From the NCBI RefSeq assembly GCF_037392515.1, contig NC_090288.1, positions 12,567,969-12,631,968 on the forward strand: 64,000 bases of DNA, written 5' to 3'. Made by a program: the position numbers and the translations under genes. This stretch comes from Haliotis asinina (taxonomy: Eukaryota; Mollusca; Gastropoda; Lepetellida; Haliotidae). The stretch's first letter is position 1. Every line of letters begins with the position of its first letter. Of this stretch, positions 46,201 to 54,736 are shown piece after piece. The notes beneath the pieces are model-generated. The model was not told the DNA's origin. It saw only the letters and a program-made list of their open reading frames with translations, and did no database searches.

Positions 46201-47483
46201 GACAACATGTCTTTGGCACACATCAGATATGAGTACATTTTATTCATTGACATCCTGTGAATACTTGTAACATTCCATTCTCTGAACATTTCCTCCAAAA
46301 TGGCATCATCATTTAGAGAAGGGTGAGACAGCAGTATGTCTGGACTTTCCTCTTGTGATAAATACTCCTTGAGTTTTGTAGCAAATGCAGGATACAAATC
46401 TTCATCAAGGACAACTACACTTGTTGTATCGAGATTCTCATCTTGCTGGTCTTTTGTTCTGACGAATTCTACCAACATTGACGGGTTGCATAAGTCTATT
46501 CCTAAATCTGGGCATGACTGACACAAATCCACCAACAAGACATCGTGTATTGACCTGTGTGAAAACATGTACATCTTTCCATCATTCACAAGATATATCT
46601 CACAGAGGGATTCAGCAATTTCCCTAATGGCTGGTCTTAGTTTCAAACCACACACTTCTTTAATTTGCTTGCACCGATTTTTAAAATCCTGAGAATGAAC
46701 TGATTTCTTCAGCTCTTTGATCGGTAAATATCCATTATACAACAGAACAAGTAATAAAACATAAAATGATTCCCTTTGCTCCTTCTTGATGCTACCAAGT
46801 TCAGATCTGATATACTCAAATGGCTTATGAAAAAAATCCAGTCCTTGTTTTTGAACGTGCTCATTTGAAGCAAAATATACGCAACACTGAGGGAAGCCTA
46901 GAGCAGTGTTTATACTTGCAATCTCTCCTCTGAACATTTGAGGGACATACTTTCCACACACTGTGGAAATAAACTGTAGTTTTTCGTCCACTGAGAGACA
47001 ATGATTCCCTTCGTCCAGTCGGATATCTGACGAATTGTTGATTATTTCATATTTCTTTAAGCTTGGCATTGCCTGGAAAATTATGTCAGGCCTTGATGAA
47101 ATCACTATCCAAATTGCACCACATTCAACTAAAGGCCACACAAGGTCAAATTTCAATCTCCATTGGTCAAGGTTGTGTTGTATGAGATTACAAGAGCCAA
47201 AAATATCATCAATCATAACCACATACCTATCGCGGGGCAGTGATTTCGGTACGTAGTTCCATTCTTCAGGGGATGATACTTTTAGCGGTAGTCGTGAGAA
47301 CGCCTTTGATACTCTTCCTAACAGAGTGTAGCCAAGATGTGACTTGCCGGATCCTGACCTTCCCTTGATGACCACACAGCCTTTCTCCGTCAGATGTCTG
47401 TAGGCAACATCTTCTATATGTGTCGAAACATGTTTTCTGGCACGTGTCGACTGGATTTTCAGGTTTGTTTCAGCTGAAGACAT
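43230..47483 (-). CDS. STAND NTPase (nSTAND3-type) with C-terminal ankyrin array
   Basis: Predicted 1417-residue cytosolic protein, numbered from the ATG at 47483. The NTPase comes first: P-loop GRSGSGKS (41-48), Walker B YVVMIDDIFG (87-96), sensor-like IVISSRPD (126-133), then GFPQCC (196-201) and a helical or winged-helix-like stretch ending MFSHRSIHDVL (306-316). These fit the nSTAND3 class common in molluscan NLR-like proteins. Residues 320-680 are helical with no named domain. A degenerate ankyrin (679-710) precedes 19 ankyrins (711-1393): nine of exactly 32 residues alternate with ten of 36-43. STAND proteins act as nucleotide-driven switches in innate immunity or cell death; that role is inferred, and the ligand is unknown. 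The ORF also runs 7 codons upstream, from a GTG, but the ATG is the natural start. 'tatgtcttcag' ending at 47474, with 'actaa' about 60 nt before it, looks like a splice acceptor, so the real N-terminus may come from an upstream exon. No introns interrupt the rest. Two decayed copies lie downstream. Confidence 0.85.
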   Translation of the reverse strand: MSSAETNLKIQSTRARKHVSTHIEDVAYRHLTEKGCVVIKGRSGSGKSHLGYTLLGRVSKAFSRLPLKVSSPEEWNYVPKSLPRDRYVVMIDDIFGSCNLIQHNLDQWRLKFDLVWPLVECGAIWIVISSRPDIIFQAMPSLKKYEIINNSSDIRLDEGNHCLSVDEKLQFISTVCGKYVPQMFRGEIASINTALGFPQCCVYFASNEHVQKQGLDFFHKPFEYIRSELGSIKKEQRESFYVLLLVLLYNGYLPIKELKKSVHSQDFKNRCKQIKEVCGLKLRPAIREIAESLCEIYLVNDGKMYMFSHRSIHDVLLVDLCQSCPDLGIDLCNPSMLVEFVRTKDQQDENLDTTSVVVLDEDLYPAFATKLKEYLSQEESPDILLSHPSLNDDAILEEMFREWNVTSIHRMSMNKMYSYLMCAKDMLSENVVLLDQSSFVYCLSHIILNKMTAFAMRIIRTFGAAADETKSVLDEALTYAVYMSQNDLVELLLSCRAHPSDECFRFLAGRPSITSDNCFKLTEKMEPEPGKLKCLLQIAVHYCNVVCLRNIIRLCNTHMQDPNQLYSQYLQMCIDRHTQKCFIPGPESVRKEDKITTTDISEAVNVIKLLHGEGGTMYLEQIVILASCQHDPDKVIEMLHEVFQIPRSPRDDVPESWCHSKKYHQLLKSLTFVQMHPITASVLFQRAAWQQCKECVNIFLSWSGVTDPDGKGNTVFHYLVGSCEVHRHDVLEFLQKRVSGKQQANNKGQLPIHVATIAKCVKCVRLLLSTNAIDTQDCNGDTIVHCLYTYNWRGPPCTQEVHELLQLFIDNGANVHIKNRLGKTALHLVTERTCVKCVQLLVPVSEVNTVDKDGNTPLHSLHKSNTHISASSTDSCRMIYQLLIEKGGDKLITNIQGQSALHLAARGRCTEGVKLLTTETGVNARDQHGDTPLLCLHHCVHPIGCAGDCSEMHNVLVEKGADAKIKNTTGKTALHYTAAIQCERSAKILLPVSDVDAQDQYGDTALHCIHQKCPGSRRAEMYKLFMEKGANVDIKNEMGQTPLHKAVVRQTVDSVRLLLSAADINAQDNNGKTALHLVRHMPSHQEDNCHELYKLFVEKMADGNLKENNFGETALHQAAEARCPECVRLLIEVTDVNVQDSHGNTAAHVIHESSFFTTVEDNCHEILRLLIQKGLDGHIRNEKGQTALHLIASKQCFQGVKLLLDVSDVNAQDNAGNTAFHHLHSAQFCKDGCEKVYQDHIAKCGDVKLRNRNGLTALHNAAKSKCTKCIELMRNELDVNAQDEDGNTALHYIHESDCRKPCRDIILQLFEMGADGHAKNVRGQTPLHLAAREQCREGVSVLLPVSEVNAQDRDGNTPLHSVYYIGFGKELDRYRELYELLTENGADIHIENQSRETAEQLTKKRRMFHGEITLDQP

Positions 47484-47545
47484 ACATAAACATAACGAAA
47501 TCACAACAATGTATCGAATCTTTTTAGTTATTCTTCATATCTAAA
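47474..47545 (-). promoter_or_regulatory. Candidate 3' splice site before the STAND-ankyrin exon
   Basis: On the minus strand a moderately T-rich stretch ends in 'tatgtatgtcttcag' with AG at 47475-47474, and 'aataactaaaa' about 60 nt upstream could be a branch point. If used, the ATG at 47483 is intronic and an upstream exon at higher coordinates supplies the N-terminus. Alternatively this is 5' UTR. Confidence 0.4.
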
Positions 47546-47847
47546 TGTACGATAGCAGTCTTCTAAAGTTTCTAAATTCTAAATTTGTTAAATGAGCAGA
47601 GGTTTGAGTCTATATATTTCACAGATTTATCTTCGCCAGAAAAACATTCTTCTAGAAACTTACGAATACGAATCTCTGTTATTTAGTGATGTTCAGTATA
47701 TTTCTATGACATTGGAGTTTTAAATGTACAATTTCCCACACATTCACCCTCTATCTACTATTAATACATGCTTAAGAAAAGCCGCAGTATTCAGTATTTG
47801 CTTTGATGCAAGTCTAGGTAGAATCTAAGCGTAATTCTTGGCAAATT

Positions 47848-47995
47848 CGGGGCGATATGGTAGCCTGGTGGTTAAAACGTTCGCTCGTCAGTGAAAAAAC
47901 TAGTTCGATTCACCACTTGCATTCAATGTGTGGAGCCTATTTCTGTTGTAGCTCCCCGTGATATTGCAGGAATATTGCTGAATGCGGCGGGTTCA
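47848..47995 (+). repeat. Family-A tRNA-derived SINE
   Basis: Contains 'ggtagcctggtggttaaaac', 'gttcgctcgtcagtg', B-box remnant 'agttcgattcacc', 'cattcaatgtgtggagccta', 'cgtgatattgcaggaatatt' and 'gctgaatgcggcg'. Confidence 0.8.
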
Positions 47996-48004
47996 TTAAG
48001 CAGA

Positions 48005-48105
48005 CTCTATGTCAACATTCAATTTACAGCGGCGGTCTGTAAATATTCGGATCTGGATTAGACAACATAGTGACAGCATCGATCTACGCATTTGGGATGC
48101 GGAAT
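48005..48105 (-). repeat. Family-B SINE fragment
   Basis: Contains 'gcggcggtctgtaaatattc', 'ggatctggattagacaac' and 'catcgatctacgcatttggg'. It directly follows the family-A copy, in the opposite orientation. Confidence 0.7.
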
Positions 48106-48174
48106 TGATATTTCAAAAAACCCACGAACGTGCAGTGAACTCACCAATTAAATCTGACAGAGGCGACCATCCAC

Positions 48175-48276
48175 CTGACGGAATGTGAAAATAATAAAGT
48201 TATGTGAAAACTACAGTTAAGTCATCTGACGGAATGTGAAAATAACAAAGTTATGTGAAAATTACATCTAAATCAT
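48175..48276. repeat. 51-bp direct tandem duplication
   Basis: 'ctgacggaatgtgaaaataa' + 'aaagttatgtgaaaa' starts at 48175 and again at 48226. Confidence 0.9.
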
Positions 48277-48555
48277 CTTAAGCAAACATGCAACACAATG
48301 TCAAAAAGCCAACTATCTAATAAATATTTTTACAGCTGAATAATATAACATGTAACAAACGATATAATTATATGATTCAATATTCACTTGACAGTCGTAC
48401 TTTTGCAAAAGGTTATAACACACGCTTAGATTTATCGGAATACAATTAGCTTCATCTGATATGCAATGTTAGCGTTTTTGTTTGTTTTTGTATGTTTCTT
48501 TGTTTGTTTTCTTCTTTTTTGATGTTTTGTTTGGGTTTTTTGCTTGTTTGTATAA
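48277..48555. other. AT-rich DNA with a T/G-rich run
   Basis: A 'gtttgtttttgtatgtttc' type low-complexity run lies at about 48475-48550 next to the SINE tail. Nothing else. Confidence 0.4.
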
Positions 48556-48730
48556 GACCGCTCTCATCTTAGATAGATGGCGGTGGTCTGTAAATAATCG
48601 ACTCTGAACCAGACAATCCAGTGATCAACAGCATGAGCGTTTATCAGGACATGATGACGTGTCAACAAGATCACAAGATACTTAACAAAAGCGGGATGCT
48701 GAAGAAACATTCTCATTAGGAACCTGGTTT
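48556..48730 (-). repeat. Family-B SINE, internally deleted
   Basis: Contains 'agatggcggtggtctgtaaa', 'taatcgactctgaaccagac', 'aatccagtgatcaacagcat', 'gatgacgtgtcaacaaga' and 'gggatgctgaagaaacattc'. Confidence 0.75.
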
Positions 48731-49165
48731 GTGCAGATGTTGCAGATGTCATATAACTGAATCTAACTACCAAAATCTTGTTCAAACTTACAATTCATAA
48801 CACCCGCTACCGTGCTGTTGATAGCAGTTCCTCCGCTCATACCAATCTGTGTAGCTGAAATTTCACGAACAATTATGATGATATTTCAAACTTGCATCGG
48901 AAAGCCAGGTCAGAACAGGTCAGCTGGACAATGACCACTCGTTCATCTCATCTTTGAGTAAAGTTATTGAGGACAGACTTTGTGTGTAAAGTCAAATTAC
49001 AGTTGGATATACGGTAACACCTGAAACAAGTCCCAAATACTAAACATTAAGGATTTTACGGACGTATCTAACAGAAAATGAAGTGAACTCCATGAGCAAA
49101 GTTGTATCTATGAATACACAATGCCATTTAGAAAGTGATCAGATGCAACTAAAGGCATACTTGGA

Positions 49166-49250
49166 TTACACTTTCCAGTAGATTCTAGCACTTTAATTGG
49201 GTTGATACCCACTCAGGATTCGAACCCACACCGTCAGAGTCAGGCACGAT
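49166..49250 (-). repeat. Third SINE family (tRNA-like B box), minus copy
   Basis: On the complement: 'cctgactctgacggtgtggg', B box 'ggttcgaatcc', 'gagtgggtatcaacccaa' and 'agtgctagaatctactggaa'. It pairs with the plus-strand copy at 49556-49695. The tRNA-like 5' head is missing here. Confidence 0.6.
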
Positions 49251-49555
49251 AAAGGTATTACAATCTGTTCTTTACTAAGAAAGTGTAATTCGAAGTAATA
49301 CGCGTTACTTCCAATACCTACTTGAGGCATACAGTGGTTGGGATATTTCTGGAGACGCATCTGTTGAGGAGTCTGACCTCGCACGCTTTACAGGCGTATG
49401 CCCATCTAATGTCCCGTGTCTCTTCATCCCAGAAGGTAATATCTGAAACAATAACGGGTACAAGATTTTAGCCGTAACACCTCAAGTTAGAAAGTGGCCA
49501 AATGTAATACATGCTCTATTTGGTATTACTTCTTAGTAAAGTACTTCCACTGAAA

Positions 49556-49695
49556 GTCGCGATGGCTGAGCGGGTTAGGCGGCTCACTTTGTGTGTTGGC
49601 GATTAGATGCCCGACTCTAAGGGTGTGGGGTCGAATCTCGGATGGGACTCAGAGCTCAAAAAGTGCTAGAATTTGAAGTTTGCTAGGAAAGTGTA
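49556..49695 (+). repeat. Third SINE family with tRNA-Leu/Ser-like head
   Basis: Head 'gtcgcgatggctgagcgggt' + 'taggcggctca' is like the 5' half of a long-variable-arm tRNA (Leu or Ser) and contains an A-box match. 'ggggtcgaatctcgg' is the B box, and 'aagtgctagaatttgaagtt' follows in the body. The insertion between the boxes and the imperfect stems rule out a working tRNA in my view. Confidence 0.6.
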
Positions 49696-49784
49696 ATCCC
49701 AAATATAACGTTTGTTAGACTGATCACTGGTAATAACACCCAAACGCTGTATCATTCATCCATATCCCTCTACCCATGAATATC

Positions 49785-49920
49785 CGTGTTAGAATTGGTC
49801 TTCAGCATGTCGTATGAGACGACCAACGGAATCGGGTGGTCAGGCTCACTGACGCAGTTGACACGTCATTGTATACCAGTAGTGTAGATTGATGCTCATG
49901 CTGTTGATTACTAGAGTCCA
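49785..49920 (+). repeat. Family-B SINE, tail truncated
   Basis: Contains 'gttagaattggtcttcagca', 'ggaatcgggtggtcaggctc', 'gcagttgacacgtcattgta' and 'gattgatgctcatgctgttg'. It joins directly to the duplicated segment at 49900-50445. Confidence 0.75.
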
Positions 49921-50445
49921 AAACAACACATGTCCAACATCAATTCACCCTATGTGTTTGTTTCCATAAATTTTAGGGTCCTGTATGTATATTTGTATCA
50001 GGTCGCATCAGTTATATTTCAGTCACATAGAGATGTTTTGTCACTACTGTTTCCCAATGTTGAAAATATAAAATAGCCTTACGTGGGCAATGCCCTTCCT
50101 CAGAAATGTCATGGAGACAAGTTCGAATGTAAAAGTGCATGTAAGTTTCCTAAGATGCGTTTTTACGTTGTGGATTCGTCCCATGTACACAAACCAGCAT
50201 TGTAATGGCGAAATTACAACATTCGAAATATAATTTTGAAAAATATTTGAAATGTCATACATCAACATTTTTGAAAGACTATATCAAAACAATATCATTG
50301 CTGGAGTTTCATCCACCTGAGTAATATCGAAGGTAGTAAGCGTTCAGTATTGGCGGGGACAGGGCGATATGTCATGTTTGTCATGTTTGAAAGTAGGCTA
50401 TTAGGCAATATTTAGAGCATGCGTCAACCTGTGCACTAAGTTTCC
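49895..50445. repeat. Diverged segmental duplicate, copy 1
   Basis: Homologous in direct orientation to 52245-52825. Shared blocks include 'tgttgaaaatataaaa', 'aaccagcatt(g/t)taatg', 'aaatgtcatacatcaacatt', 'agtaagcgtt', 'cagggcgatat(g/a)tcatgtt' and 'tttagagcat(g/a)(c/t)gtcaacctg'. No coding potential that I can see; possibly a non-autonomous transposable element. Confidence 0.8.
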
Positions 50446-50559
50446 CAATTTGAGAAATACAGATGTTTGGTTAATTCATACGATTACAGCTTCGATAAGT
50501 GTACAGAGTATGTTTTTTTTCCATTACCTTTATAATAGATGAAGACTTTTACGAATTAG

Positions 50560-50735
50560 ATCCGGATTAGAACTGGTCTTCAGCAAACAATGCTTGCCGT
50601 AACAGGCGACGACCAGGACTGTTTTTTTTCAGATTTGCTGACTTGGATGACAGATCGATATTCATGATTTTGATTACCTGATTATTAACAGTCAAAAAGC
50701 TGGAAAATTACTGAGTGTGCCGTTAATCAAGCAAA
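50560..50735 (+). repeat. Family-B SINE, diverged
   Basis: Contains 'attagaactggtcttcagca', 'aacaatgcttgccgtaacag', 'ttgctgacttggatgacaga' and a tail remnant 'attactgagtgtgccgttaa'. Confidence 0.7.
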
Positions 50736-52091
50736 CGTTAACGAATTAACGATAAACAGTGTTTGGCGAATAACAGTTGCCTAACTCGTGTAACACCATG
50801 AAGTGGGAACTAAATACTGCTTACCTCGCGACACATACATGAACAACAGCTACAGATAACACTCAGTCCAACACTTCATATCCCGGGAGCTTATTAACAT
50901 ACTTCAAGTGATCTATACAACTAGTCACGCTTCGAAGTATTTATTGTTGTAACAATAACCAAACTAAATCATCATTAGCCAAGTTCCTATGTTATTACTA
51001 TGACTTTATGTTTTGAAAAGGAACATTTTATGCAATTACAAGAAGACAAAGTCATCAATATTCCCCGCAATGGCCAAATACTCTTCATGAATATGTCTAC
51101 TAATTATGACTACAGTATGTCAATGTTTTGGTGTGTATGTGGCAGAGTGGAAGGAGACTTCTGTAAGGTTTTACAGTTCTGCTCTGGAAAAGACAACAAC
51201 CACCAAATTTAGTCCAGGTCGAACTTGTTACATTGAAAAAGCATAATCATTTTATTCAGAAATCCAAATCTACCAAAAGACACCATTTTACCTCCAGACC
51301 TAACTATGTGCCAAACGAGATTTTTAAAGTTCTGCTCCGGAAAAGACCACACCCATCAATTTCAGTTAGAGTGAAACTTGGTGTCATGGAAACCACAACG
51401 AATGAAATTGACACACTGGTATAACTCCCAAAGGCACATCAAGGGATCATGGTGAACATGGCAAATCTGTGCATCAAGTTTGATAAAGTTTGAGAAACAA
51501 GATGACATCCTCAAAGTCACAGCCTAAAATCATCGGAACACGGAAAGGCAAATCTAGGGATCATGCTTGACATATGTACCAAGTTTGCTGAAGCTAGCAT
51601 GTGTAGTTTAGGAGATCTGCCCCTGACAATGTGACATCCCCATCATCAGTCATAGTCCCAGCCTAAGTTGTTGCGGCGGATGATAAACATATCTAACATT
51701 ACCAGCTTAAATCAATCCATGTACTCATACACATACCACAGAAACTATGACCTCGGTTTTGACATTTATGTGTACAGGGAAAGGATTACTAACATGAAGG
51801 GATCTTCAACGTGCTGATGGTCCCTCCCGAGGAAACATGAAACATGGAATCCAAACAGCAGAATACTCACTATTGTGTCAGAGGGATGTGGAGACCCGTC
51901 TATAATCTTCTGACGGCTGTTCTGCTTGTGACTAAATGTCGGCGTTATATTTGCTTCCTCTGACGTACCTCGGGGGAACTACCCTTTTTTGTCCGTGATC
52001 ACTCGATCTTTTCCGAACGCTGACAGAGATATGCAAGTGGTTGCGCAATTTGCTGACCACTCACATGACTGCAGAATGACTATGGTATGTT
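50736..52091. other. Intergenic with a repeated 'gttctgctc(c/t)ggaaaaga' block
   Basis: The block 'agttctgctctggaaaagac' + 'aacaaccacca' at about 51176 recurs as 'agttctgctccggaaaagac' + 'cacacccatca' at about 51330, each followed by a related 'gtgaaacttg(t/g)' and 'catggaaa' segment. This looks like an old interspersed repeat of unknown class. The ORFs at 51000-51212 and 51233-51424 fall within it. Confidence 0.5.
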
Positions 52092-52272
52092 ACTGGTTTG
52101 TTTTTTAACGCCACACTCAGCAATATTCCAGTTATATGAGAGCAGTCTGTAAATAATCGAGTCTGGACCAGACGCAATGACATGTGTCAACCAGCCTGAC
52201 CACCTGAACCCGTCAGTTGGCTCTTACAACAAGCATGGGTTATTGTTCATGCTGTTGATCCCTGGAGTGCAG
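52092..52272 (-). repeat. Family-B SINE, internally deleted
   Basis: Contains 'ttaacgccacactcagcaat', 'attccagttatatgagagca', 'gtctgtaaataatcgagtct', 'caatgacatgtgtcaaccag' and 'caacaagcatgggttattg'. The part from 'caatccagtgatcaac' to 'tgggat' is deleted. It ends where the duplicated segment 52245-52825 begins. Confidence 0.8.
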
Positions 52273-52825
52273 TACATAGCAAAACAACATATGTCACCCA
52301 TGAACCCATCTTGCAATAATGCTATGTTTGTGTTTCCATTCATTTCCGTGGTCAATATTTATATTTGTACCAGTTAGAATAGGTTATGTTGTCGCTACTC
52401 TTTTCCAGTGTTGAAAATATAAAACGGCCTAAAATTGCCATTGCCTGAGAAATGCAGATGCTTGTCGCTAACCACTTTTTCTAAGTGACATTTTCACGCA
52501 AGTTAACACATTTCATTAAAATTTCCAAAAATGTGTTTCTTGCGTTGTGGTTTCGTTTCATGTACAGAAACCAGCATTTTAATGACATTATAACAATCAA
52601 AAACTAGTTTTGAAAACTACTGGAAATGTCATACATCAACATTACCTGTACGTTTCTTTTTGGAAAGAGTGTATCATTGCAGGGGTTTTCAGCCACCAGA
52701 GAGATCTCTAGATAGTAAGCGTTAAGTACATAGAAGGCACAGGGCGATATATCATGTTAGACATGTGTTGAAAGTAGGTTATCAGGTCGTATTTAGAGCA
52801 TATGTCAACCTGTGCACCGTCGCAA
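52245..52825. repeat. Diverged segmental duplicate, copy 2
   Basis: Partner of 49895-50445 in direct orientation, about 2.35 kb away. It is slightly longer because of an insertion near 52470-52530. The segment again starts right at a SINE's 'catgctgttgat' motif, and another SINE follows about 40 bp after its end. Confidence 0.8.
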
Positions 52826-52859
52826 CATGTTGCACAACACAAATTTGAAACACAAGTTT

Positions 52860-53036
52860 GAAATAGTCAAGTCTGGACCAAACAATCCAGAGATCAACAG
52901 TATGAGCCTCGATTTACGCTATGGGTATACGATGGCATGTAGAAACCAAATCAGCGAGCCTGGCCACCCGATCCCATAAGTCGCCTTTCACGATAAGCAT
53001 GGGTTACTGACGATCAATTCTAACCTAACGGGTAGG
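52860..53036 (-). repeat. Family-B SINE, tail truncated
   Basis: Contains 'gtcaagtctggaccaaacaa', 'tccagagatcaacagtatga', 'gaaaccaaatcagcgagcct', 'ggccacccgatcccataagt' and 'gcatgggttactgacgatca'. Confidence 0.8.
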
Positions 53037-54240
53037 TGAAGATAAATAAATAAAGTTAATATTTACAAAGAGCCATTCTAACAAATTGCTCATGGGCGTT
53101 CAAGCAAAGGTACTGTGAAAAAGCTGTGTTTTAGGAATCACTTGAATTGATCGAGTTGGCATGTCCTGGATATTGGAGGATTGTTCTACGATATGGGCTT
53201 TGCCTTGGAAATGAATGAACAATTTCTTTTGTGAACGTTTCAAATCACTAAAATATATTAACGTTGAATGTGATGCTATGAGTACTTAATTTACAAAACC
53301 GAAGGGGAACAGTAACACGACATGGTGAAAACAAAACCTATTCGGTCGAACGAGGGACCAAACTGCGCAGAATCGAAAGCCCGACCCTGAGAAGCATGAA
53401 CATCGGTTTGAAGCTTACAACAACAGGGGGTTGGGGCGCTACATCCCAATATCATATTTTCAAGATTAGGCCCATAGTGACGAAAAACATTATTGACCAA
53501 AGCATGTTCGTTTCCCCTCGCCACCATCTTTGACGATAACTATGCCGTTTCAGGTTGCTGTGGCTGCCGTTTTTGGATGTTCTGACTGCCGTTTAGTACA
53601 CTCGGTGACCGTGTCTCGGACGCTCTTGAAGCTGATACGCGAGTTTTGTTTCCATTTCAAACTATTAGTTTTCCAATACAGAACGTTTATTTAGGATTTA
53701 GAGGATATTGTTGTAGTTTGGGAAGTTTATTTTCATATTTTGGTGATTTTTGTTCTGTTTTGAATTCAGTTTTGATATGTCCACCGTTTGTATGGTAGGC
53801 CTGCGGAATTACGACTGTATTAGAACAGAGGTTACGTTGGAAGATATGACAGGAGTAACCTCTGTTAGAAGAGAATGTGTATCATCTTATATAGTCAACA
53901 TGTGCAATCATCACAAACCAATAATTTCACTCTTAATTGATTACAAGATACAAGGTGCAAGAGAAGACGAGAAATGGTTAATTTACATTAATTAAAAACA
54001 TCTCCAAAATATAAAAGCTCCTTCCATACAAAATGGCAGGTAGCAAGTAGCTTTCGAATATGGAGCGCAGTGACAAACAATAAGTATGTTACGGTCTGAT
54101 GAAAACTGAATGAAAATGAACGCACTATTTGGCAAAAGAACTCCAGGAGAAAAATTCGTAAGTTTGTTGTATTTCTAACTATAAGTTAGGGCAAGTATGG
54201 CACATAATTCATTTTGTCTTTCGCGAGGGAGCAGTCATTA
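53037..54240. other. Intergenic; one perfect hairpin
   Basis: ORFs at 53291-53527 (minus) and 53750-53995 (plus) have no recognised domain. A perfect 12-bp inverted repeat, aacagaggttac at 53824-53835 and gtaacctctgtt at 53855-53866, leaves a 19-nt loop. Confidence 0.4.
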
Positions 54241-54244
54241 TTTT

Positions 54245-54736
54245 TTTACAGATTAAGATTGATATGCAGCAGAGAGGGTTAGGGTGATCCTGGCACAGTC
54301 AGGCTGGTAACGCTCATCATCAACTCAGGGCCCTCACCCCCTCTACACGCAGCCCAGACAGCGAATGGGACTTCTCCCAGGAAACACTGCCTAGTCGAAC
54401 CCACCAAGAACTTTTCGGAGAATACGAAGGCTCCACAACACTGCAGCCTTCTGCATTACCCAGATTGTCAGAAGGGCCGTGCTCCAGGTGGAGAACCCGG
54501 GCACTCTCCTGATCTGCGCCAAGAGATCAGGAGGTACCAAACCAAGGGCACCGAGAACAATGGGGAGCCTGATGACAGTGTACTTGGGATGCAAGCGAGA
54601 CATTTCAAAGGCGAGGTCCGCATATTTATCATGCTTCCTGAATCTTGCCAATCACATTGCTACCAAAAGGGACAGAAAATTCAATGATATAAATAATTTC
54701 ATTGGTTTTATCAAAGAGGACAAGATCAGGTTTAAT
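54245..54736 (-). pseudogene. C-terminal fragment of a retroelement polyprotein
   Basis: The minus strand from 54736 reads IKPDLVLFDKTNEIIYIIEF, a short break with an in-frame TGA, then KHDKYADLAFEMSRLHPKYT, VIRLPIVLGALGLVPPDLL and a QKAAVLWSLRILRKVLG end, with a stop at about 54388. I recognise this as the C-terminal segment that ends many invertebrate reverse-transcriptase ORFs. The KPD...E pattern resembles a PD-(D/E)xK (restriction-like) nuclease core, which would fit a LINE endonuclease, but the fragment is too short to prove it. The reverse-transcriptase part is absent. About 150 bp of 3' non-coding sequence may follow (54245-54388). Confidence 0.65.

Noticed and set aside
47484-47504. 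GTG at 47504 as start of the STAND-ankyrin protein
   Set aside because: Non-ATG start is unlikely in an animal nuclear gene; the ATG at 47483 or an upstream exon is more plausible.
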